A stretch of 23,962 nucleotides of DNA, taken from a virus. Where the stretch lies: the IMG/VR virus record IMGVR_UViG_3300043418_000137, positions 1 to 23,962 of that record. The stretch is one strand, 5' to 3'. Numbering within the stretch: the first letter of the stretch is position 1; every line of letters begins with the position of its first letter. Shown piece by piece: positions 20,390 through 23,962 of the stretch. Under the pieces are notes generated by a model, which had not been told where the DNA came from, ran no database searches, and saw only the letters and a program-made list of their open reading frames with translations. Made by a program: the position numbers and the translations under genes.

Positions 20390-20916
20390 TGAAACTTGAA
20401 ACAACAAAATTACATTCAGGTCACATAGAGTTAGCGGTAGTAAATCTTTTGAATCCAAGAATTTATGTTATTGTACCAAATGTTAGTTATGGATTATTTC
20501 TTAATCATGAATGCGATCTTCTTGCTTTAGATGCGCAAGGAAGGTTTACTGAAATAGAAATTAAAATTAGCGCATCTGATTTAAAAGCTGATTTTAAAAA
20601 ATCACACGGACACAGTTCAAAAATTATAAGTAGATTAATTTATGCTATGCCCTATGATTTGTGTAAAAAATACGAAGATTTAATTCCGTTAAATTGTGGA
20701 ATTATTTCTATAACAACCGAATGGCATCCTTTTTCTAATAATAACGATGTTGTAATTGTAAAGGCAAATCATTACCGACAAGTAAAGCACGATAAAACCA
20801 AAGAAAAGCCATCCGAAAAAATAAAAATGCTATTTATGAGGTTAGGTTGTATGAGAATATGGAGTTTAAAAGCACACAATAATAAAAGATTGGTTCAATT
20901 AAAAATTAAAAAATAA
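20389..20916 (+). CDS. PD-(D/E)XK nuclease-like protein (MmcB-like)
   Basis: A 175-residue protein. E14 in the first helix, then D43 (His-Glu-Cys-Asp-Leu-Leu-Ala-Leu) and E57-Ile-K59 (Thr-Glu-Ile-Glu-Ile-Lys) give the D...ExK core of restriction-endonuclease-like folds. A following Ser-Asp-Leu-Lys-Ala-Asp-Phe-Lys-Lys segment is seen in MmcB-like repair proteins. It would cut or process DNA, in recombination, repair or host DNA degradation. The gene is markedly AT-rich (many TTA, AAA, ATT, AGA codons) compared with 19401-20162, suggesting a separate acquisition. TAATG at both ends. Confidence 0.65.
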   Translation: MKLETTKLHSGHIELAVVNLLNPRIYVIVPNVSYGLFLNHECDLLALDAQGRFTEIEIKISASDLKADFKKSHGHSSKIISRLIYAMPYDLCKKYEDLIPLNCGIISITTEWHPFSNNNDVVIVKANHYRQVKHDKTKEKPSEKIKMLFMRLGCMRIWSLKAHNNKRLVQLKIKK

Positions 20917-21176
20917 TGGAATTAGATCAAATGTTTGAAAAAATGCAAAAGGCTTATTATAGCGCTTGTGTTTATGGGGGTGAAAAAGAATCAAGTCTTA
21001 GTTATAAAATGCACCCCATTACTTTTAAAAATTTAATTGAAGAAGCAAGAAAGGTTTCTAATATAAATTTTGAAACTAATTTAGATTTTAAATTTATGGG
21101 AATAAAAATCGAACAAGACCCATATATTCCCAACAATATTTTTATTTTATCAGGTTTACCTAAAATTGAAAAATAA
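20916..21176 (+). CDS. Small AT-rich hypothetical protein
   Basis: An 86-residue protein: an N-terminal helix, a His-Pro-Ile-Thr-Phe-Lys-Asn-Leu-Ile segment, and a C-terminal Gly-Ile-Lys-Ile-Glu-Gln-Asp-Pro-Tyr-Ile-Pro-Asn beta segment. The same order of motifs occurs in small accessory proteins of many phages, with unknown role. TAATG overlap on both sides. AT-rich like its neighbours 20389-22029. Confidence 0.55.
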   Translation: MELDQMFEKMQKAYYSACVYGGEKESSLSYKMHPITFKNLIEEARKVSNINFETNLDFKFMGIKIEQDPYIPNNIFILSGLPKIEK

Positions 21177-21382
21177 TGACAACAGAAAGATTTAAAAACA
21201 ACCTGCGCCTAAAAATCATTGAAAAAATGAAAGAGCGAAAAATAACAAACCAAGATTTAGCCGAGGCGGTCGATGTTTCGCTTACTTGTGTTAGGCAATG
21301 GGTTTCGGGCAAACATACGATTTGCTTTGAATTAGGATTACAGGTGTGTACTTATTTAGATATTGATGTTTATGAAATCTAG
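21176..21382 (+). CDS. XRE-family HTH regulator 1
   Basis: A 68-residue protein that is almost only a Cro/CI-type helix-turn-helix. Residues 25-46 (Asn-Gln-Asp-Leu-Ala-Glu-Ala-Val-Asp-Val-Ser...Val-Arg-Gln-Trp-Val-Ser-Gly-Lys) are the DNA-reading part. It starts at TAATG after the previous gene and its 3' end overlaps the next. A second protein of the same type lies at 22010. Either could bind the inverted repeats in promoters P1 and P2; which one is not shown. Confidence 0.75.
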   Translation: MTTERFKNNLRLKIIEKMKERKITNQDLAEAVDVSLTCVRQWVSGKHTICFELGLQVCTYLDIDVYEI

Positions 21383-21803
21383 AGAAATAATATATTTTCA
21401 ACCCGAAGGCATTAAGCCTAAATATTGCGAAGCTGGTGTTATTATGGAAAATGACCCCGATCACATTTGGTTTTTAGACGAACCGTGCAAAATTTTAAAA
21501 TCTGAAGTAAAAATTATACCTAAAGAATTTGTTCATTTTGATAAAAAAACAAAGTGTCATTTGGTTATTAAAGACCCAAACAAAGAAAGTGTAGCCTACA
21601 AAATGACAGCAGTAGAATGGTTTGCAGAAAGAATACAAAGTGATAAAATATTTAATTTTCAAAATGTATTAAATCAAGCCAAAGAAATGGAAAAAGACCA
21701 ACATTGTACAACTTGGTATAAAAGCATTGCAAATGATAGACGCGAACTTCACGAGCCTAGTATAAATTTTAAACAATATTATAACGAAACTTATGACAAA
21801 TAA
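21372..21803 (+). CDS. Hypothetical phage protein
   Basis: A 143-residue protein from ATG 21372 (an ATG at 21366 and a TTG at 21363 are in frame). It overlaps the HTH gene by 11 bases. The C-terminal half contains Ala-Val-Glu-Trp-Phe-Ala-Glu, followed by Gln-Ala-Lys-Glu-Met-Glu-Lys-Asp-Gln, motifs seen in small proteins of Bacteroidota phages. A related Ala-Val-Glu-Trp motif recurs in the gene at 23289. No function known. AT-rich. Confidence 0.55.
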   Translation: MKSREIIYFQPEGIKPKYCEAGVIMENDPDHIWFLDEPCKILKSEVKIIPKEFVHFDKKTKCHLVIKDPNKESVAYKMTAVEWFAERIQSDKIFNFQNVLNQAKEMEKDQHCTTWYKSIANDRRELHEPSINFKQYYNETYDK

Positions 21804-22029
21804 AACCACCATGATGCATTTATTAGAAAAAATCGAAAGGATGCCTGAAAAAAACATTAAAAACTACCTTAAAATTTTAGGAATACTTTACCTTGAAGCT
21901 GAAAGAGATCAAATGATATATTTTGCAATGGATTTGCACAGAATTGATTGCAGTATTACAGGAACCGATATTTTAATTAATGAAGCAGAACAACATTACG
22001 ATAAAACTTATGGCACAGGAAACATTTAA
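21793..22029 (+). CDS. Small hypothetical protein
   Basis: A 78-residue helical, acidic protein. The start at 21793 overlaps the previous stop by 11 bases; an ATG at 21811 is possible. Residues 15-50 form amphipathic helices rich in Leu, Lys and Glu. The C-terminus (Glu-Gln-His-Tyr-Asp-Lys-Thr-Tyr) overlaps the next gene by 20 bases. No family was recognised. AT-rich. Confidence 0.5.
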   Translation: MTNKTTMMHLLEKIERMPEKNIKNYLKILGILYLEAERDQMIYFAMDLHRIDCSITGTDILINEAEQHYDKTYGTGNI

Positions 22030-22219
22030 CCAACGATTTGGCCGCAAAATGGCTATTGCTATGGCCGAAAAAAAGATAAGTCAAATTGACCTTGCTTACG
22101 AAATTAATACAACGCAATCAGCAATTTCGGCGTACATTTCCGGAAAAAATGCGCCCCGCCTTGCAACCGCTTTAAAAATTTGTGCTTACCTTGGCATTGA
22201 TTTAGAGGTTTTTATATGA
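22010..22219 (+). CDS. XRE-family HTH regulator 2
   Basis: A 69-residue Cro/CI-type protein from ATG 22010; an ATG at 21980 would lengthen the overlap with the previous gene. The HTH spans about 24-46 (Gln-Ile-Asp-Leu-Ala-Tyr-Glu-Ile-Asn...Ile-Ser-Ala-Tyr-Ile-Ser-Gly-Lys). The C-terminus (Ala-Tyr-Leu-Gly-Ile-Asp-Leu) parallels that of the HTH protein at 21176. The two are likely paralogues. It may be a repressor or anti-repressor of the phage promoters. Confidence 0.78.
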   Translation: MAQETFNQRFGRKMAIAMAEKKISQIDLAYEINTTQSAISAYISGKNAPRLATALKICAYLGIDLEVFI

Positions 22220-22563
22220 GAAACGACGAAGAACACCGTATTCAAGTAGCGATTTGTAATTACCTGAACTGGCAGAAAGTGCCATTTTATGCGGTGCCGA
22301 ATGGCGGCCAACGCTTGCTAGGCGTTGCAAAAAAGCTAAAAGCGGAAGGCCAAAAGGCTGGCGTTGCTGATTTGTGTTTAATGATTTATAATAAAACGTG
22401 GCACGGCTTGTATTTAGAAGTCAAAACCGAAAAAGGCCGATTATCGGAAAATCAAAAAGAATGGTTTCCGAAATGCGTTGAAGCTGGATATTTTTACCAT
22501 ATTGTCCGTTCGGTTGACGATGTGGTTAAAATACTGAAAGATTTTAAGGCAGATTTGATTTAG
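22216..22563 (+). CDS. VRR-NUC domain nuclease
   Basis: A 115-residue stand-alone VRR-NUC. The family's acidic core is clear: E6...Q10 in the first helix, Asn-Gly-Gly (29-31), Gly-Val-Ala-D52, E68-Val-K70 and the Asn-Gln (79-80) helix. VRR-NUC enzymes cut branched or flap DNA, in replication-repair or Holliday-type resolution. In phages they often sit in the replication region. The start overlaps the previous stop (ATGA). The stop TAG (22561-22563) overlaps the first bases of the tRNA-like gene. Confidence 0.86.
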   Translation: MRNDEEHRIQVAICNYLNWQKVPFYAVPNGGQRLLGVAKKLKAEGQKAGVADLCLMIYNKTWHGLYLEVKTEKGRLSENQKEWFPKCVEAGYFYHIVRSVDDVVKILKDFKADLI

Positions 22564-22668
22564 TCAGGTGGCGGAATTGGTAGACGCTAATATATCCATA
22601 GGTTAGAGGGTATAAACGAAAGGATAGAACGACCCTTCACCGTACAGGTTCGAATCCTGTCCTGACTA
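22562..22668 (+). tRNA. tRNA-Leu-like gene, oversized
   Basis: Acceptor stem AGTCAGG (22562-22568) pairs with CCTGACT (22661-22667). TG, then a D-arm of the Leu type (GCG...AATTGGTAGA...CGC), and a T-arm ACAGG-TTCGAAT-CCTGT (22644-22660) are all intact. The region between D and T arms is 56 bases, against about 40 in a normal long-variable-arm tRNA. It can fold as TATATCC/GGGTATA with a 10-base loop plus a long variable stem, but no normal 7-base anticodon loop is clear, so the amino acid is not certain. It starts inside the stop codon of the nuclease gene. Confidence 0.65.
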
Positions 22669-22758
22669 CAATGGGTGTTATTACCCTTGTTTACGAACTA
22701 AAATAAAAATATGACAGCTCGGAAAGACGGCAAATTTTTAACCCTTAATTATTAACCT

Positions 22759-22971
22759 ATGGCAGAATTAACACCAAAAGAAAAATGCGATGAAATAATA
22801 GATTATATTAGTAATTCGCACCTGAAAGCATACGGAAAAGTTTTTATGAACGCCGTAATAAACGAAGCCTCCGCAAACGTTGTACTTGTTATAAAAAGCC
22901 GGCTAATTGATGGGCTTGATGTTACATATTGGAGAAAAGTAAAAAACGAAATTGAACTTAGACGAAATTAA
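22759..22971 (+). CDS. Small helical hypothetical protein
   Basis: A 70-residue protein: Lys/Glu-rich N-terminal helix with one Cys, a Lys-Val-Phe-Met-Asn-Ala-Val segment and a basic C-terminus. The next gene starts two bases after its stop. No family was recognised. It follows the tRNA-like gene and a 90-base gap that holds only two very short open frames. Confidence 0.55.
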   Translation: MAELTPKEKCDEIIDYISNSHLKAYGKVFMNAVINEASANVVLVIKSRLIDGLDVTYWRKVKNEIELRRN

Positions 22972-22972
22972 A

Positions 22973-23194
22973 ATGGCAATTGAAAACAAACCCGATTTAG
23001 TTAATTCGCCTCCGCATTACATAAGCAAAGGCGGAATCGAATCTATTGACGTAATAGAATCATTTGAACTGGGCTTTAACCTAGGAAACGCAATCAAATA
23101 CATTTTGCGGTGCGAAAACAAAGGCAACAAAAAACAAGACTTGGAAAAAGCCCGCTGGTATTTAAATCGCGAACTTGATAAATTTGTAGGGTAA
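22973..23194 (+). CDS. DUF3310 protein
   Basis: A 73-residue protein from ATG 22973. The DUF3310 signature is complete: Asn-Ser-Pro-Pro-His-Tyr (11-16), Gly-Gly-Ile-Glu-Ser-Ile-Asp-Val-Ile-Glu (20-29), Gly-Asn-Ala-Ile-Lys-Tyr-Ile-Leu-Arg (38-46) and Asp-Leu-Glu-Lys-Ala-Arg-Trp-Tyr-Leu (56-64). The family is common in phages of many hosts and its biochemical role is not settled; a link to nucleotide metabolism has been suggested. The stop overlaps the next small gene by TAATG. Confidence 0.85.
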   Translation: MAIENKPDLVNSPPHYISKGGIESIDVIESFELGFNLGNAIKYILRCENKGNKKQDLEKARWYLNRELDKFVG

Positions 23195-23292
23195 TGGAAG
23201 ACAGGCTAATTACGTTCGGCTATATTGTGGCCGGCTTTGAAACCGCGTTTATTATTTTTATGGTTTGGAAAATATACCACGAAAAGAAATGA
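23194..23292 (+). CDS. 32-residue membrane microprotein
   Basis: ATG 23194 overlaps the previous stop (TAATG); stop TGA at 23290-23292 overlaps the next ATG (23289). One hydrophobic segment (about 8-25) with an aromatic end (Trp-Lys-Ile-Tyr) and a basic tail (Glu-Lys-Lys). The tight overlaps on both sides suggest it is translated. Unknown function. Confidence 0.55.
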   Translation: MEDRLITFGYIVAGFETAFIIFMVWKIYHEKK

Positions 23293-23543
23293 AAACAGAA
23301 TTAAGCCCTAACCAAGTTATGGCCGTGGAATGGATTGACGCCCAGCTACAAAAACCAAACAATAAGTTTTACCTTGGTGGCGGGGTTTATGTTAATGATT
23401 TGCACGAATGCCTAGCAACGCAAAAGGATCGAATTGTATTCGGTTGCGAAACCGTGCAACGGGCTTCTTTTAGAACTACGAAAAAGATTAAAGATTATTT
23501 GTTAAAAAACCAAGGCAATAATGAAGCCGAAACAATAAAATAA
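23289..23543 (+). CDS. Small hypothetical phage protein
   Basis: An 84-residue protein from ATG 23289, chosen because it overlaps the previous stop (ATGA). The N-terminal part has Met-Ala-Val-Glu-Trp-Ile-Asp, related to the Ala-Val-Glu-Trp motif of the gene at 21372. A Gly-Gly-Gly-Val-Tyr beta segment and a basic C-terminus follow. No family was recognised. Confidence 0.55.
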   Translation: MKTELSPNQVMAVEWIDAQLQKPNNKFYLGGGVYVNDLHECLATQKDRIVFGCETVQRASFRTTKKIKDYLLKNQGNNEAETIK

Positions 23544-23550
23544 CAAACCA

Positions 23551-23962
23551 ATGTCCGAACAATTAACAATCAAAATTGAAAAAGGCAAAGTATTTAATTG
23601 TTTGCATTGTAAAAACGATTTTAAATCAATAAAGTCGTGTAAAAATCGAACGCCTAAATATTGCAGTAAAAAATGTTATTCAGAAAATTTAAAAAAATAT
23701 AAAATTTGCAATTGTTGTAAAATTTCATTTGCTAATTGGGCAAATGACAAATATTGTTCATTAAAATGTAAAAACGATTCACGAAAAGGAATAACATTTA
23801 GTGAAGTTTGGAAAAATAACATAAGCGAAGCACGCAAAAATAGCATTAAATGCAAAGGAGAAAATCTTTACAATTGGAAAGGAGGATTGTTGACTTTAAA
23901 ATTAAGAGCTAAAGGATATTTTTATAAAAGAAAGAGAAGTTTAAAATTAGATTTTAATCAAG
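23551..23962 (+). CDS. Zinc-finger HNH-type endonuclease, cut by window end
   Basis: At least 137 residues, open at the right edge. Two similar zinc knuckles: C17-x2-C20 with C38-x3-C42 (Tyr-Cys-Ser-Lys-Lys-Cys), and C53-x2-C56 with C69-x3-C73 (Tyr-Cys-Ser-Leu-Lys-Cys). Gly-Glu-Asn-Leu-Tyr-Asn-Trp-Lys-Gly-Gly (103-112) is the linker typically found before HNH endonuclease domains. The catalytic HNH itself lies beyond the window. The gene is very AT-rich compared with the DUF3310 gene and is probably a mobile homing-type nuclease inserted in the phage. Confidence 0.7.
   Translation, partial: MSEQLTIKIEKGKVFNCLHCKNDFKSIKSCKNRTPKYCSKKCYSENLKKYKICNCCKISFANWANDKYCSLKCKNDSRKGITFSEVWKNNISEARKNSIKCKGENLYNWKGGLLTLKLRAKGYFYKRKRSLKLDFNQ

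Noticed and set aside
22588-22646. Group I intron inside the tRNA-like gene
   Set aside because: The extra length is only a few tens of bases, far too short for a group I intron, and no core motifs are seen.
22669-22758. Short frames at 22672 and 22711 (10 and 14 codons) and a GGGT/ACCC hairpin
   Set aside because: The frames are too short to support and the hairpin has no proper T tract.
1-23962. CRISPR array, insertion sequence, rRNA or integration site
   Set aside because: No regularly spaced direct repeats, transposase or integrase genes, rRNA segments or recognisable att core were seen.

Overview
The window is a stretch of a tailed-phage genome (free phage or prophage) from a Bacteroidota host, probably a flavobacterium or sphingobacterium relative. 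The evidence is the Bacteroidota promoter form TTG-N17-23-TAnnTTTG, A-rich translation leaders without Shine-Dalgarno sequences, signal peptides ending in Ala-Lys-Ala before Gln, and low G+C. Every supported gene is on the + strand. No integrase, attachment site, capsid, terminase or CRISPR array is visible, so prophage versus lytic phage cannot be decided here.

Bases 1-6533 hold a contractile-tail module: sheath C-terminus, tail tube, a tail assembly chaperone with a frameshifted extension, tape measure, a DUF6046-like tail protein, baseplate hub, spike, a gp46/gp25-like baseplate protein and a LysM-like protein. Most start codons overlap or abut the previous stop (TAATG, ATGA), as in a translationally coupled late operon. 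Bases 6533-11196 hold a 1336-residue tail fibre with a C-terminal S74 self-cleaving chaperone, and two small genes. All three begin with Sec signal peptides.

Bases 11226-13064 are the lysis cassette: holin, a 52-residue membrane protein, a lipoprotein with a C-terminal membrane segment (the layout of a unimolecular spanin), and a lysozyme-like endolysin. A strong terminator follows.

From 13140 on, early-type genes are read from at least two near-duplicate promoters (13145-13193 and 15840-15890). Each has the same 20-bp inverted repeat between its -33 and -7 elements. They drive small genes, a metallophosphoesterase, an ERF annealing protein with a partner gene and an SSB-like protein, then a DUF4373-type replication gene, two small HTH regulators, PD-(D/E)XK and VRR-NUC nucleases, an unusual tRNA-Leu-like gene, a DUF3310 protein and, at the right edge, a zinc-finger HNH-type endonuclease cut by the window end.

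The most novel-looking material is RNA-level control. At 18500-18591 there is a candidate small RNA of two hairpins whose 8-nt loop segments are perfectly complementary, ending in a terminator. At 15753-15808 there is a candidate small RNA whose 5' segment is complementary over 11 nt to the start region of the next gene. A CTAAACC-type motif also sits 5-7 nt before five start codons. These are sequence readings, not measured transcripts.
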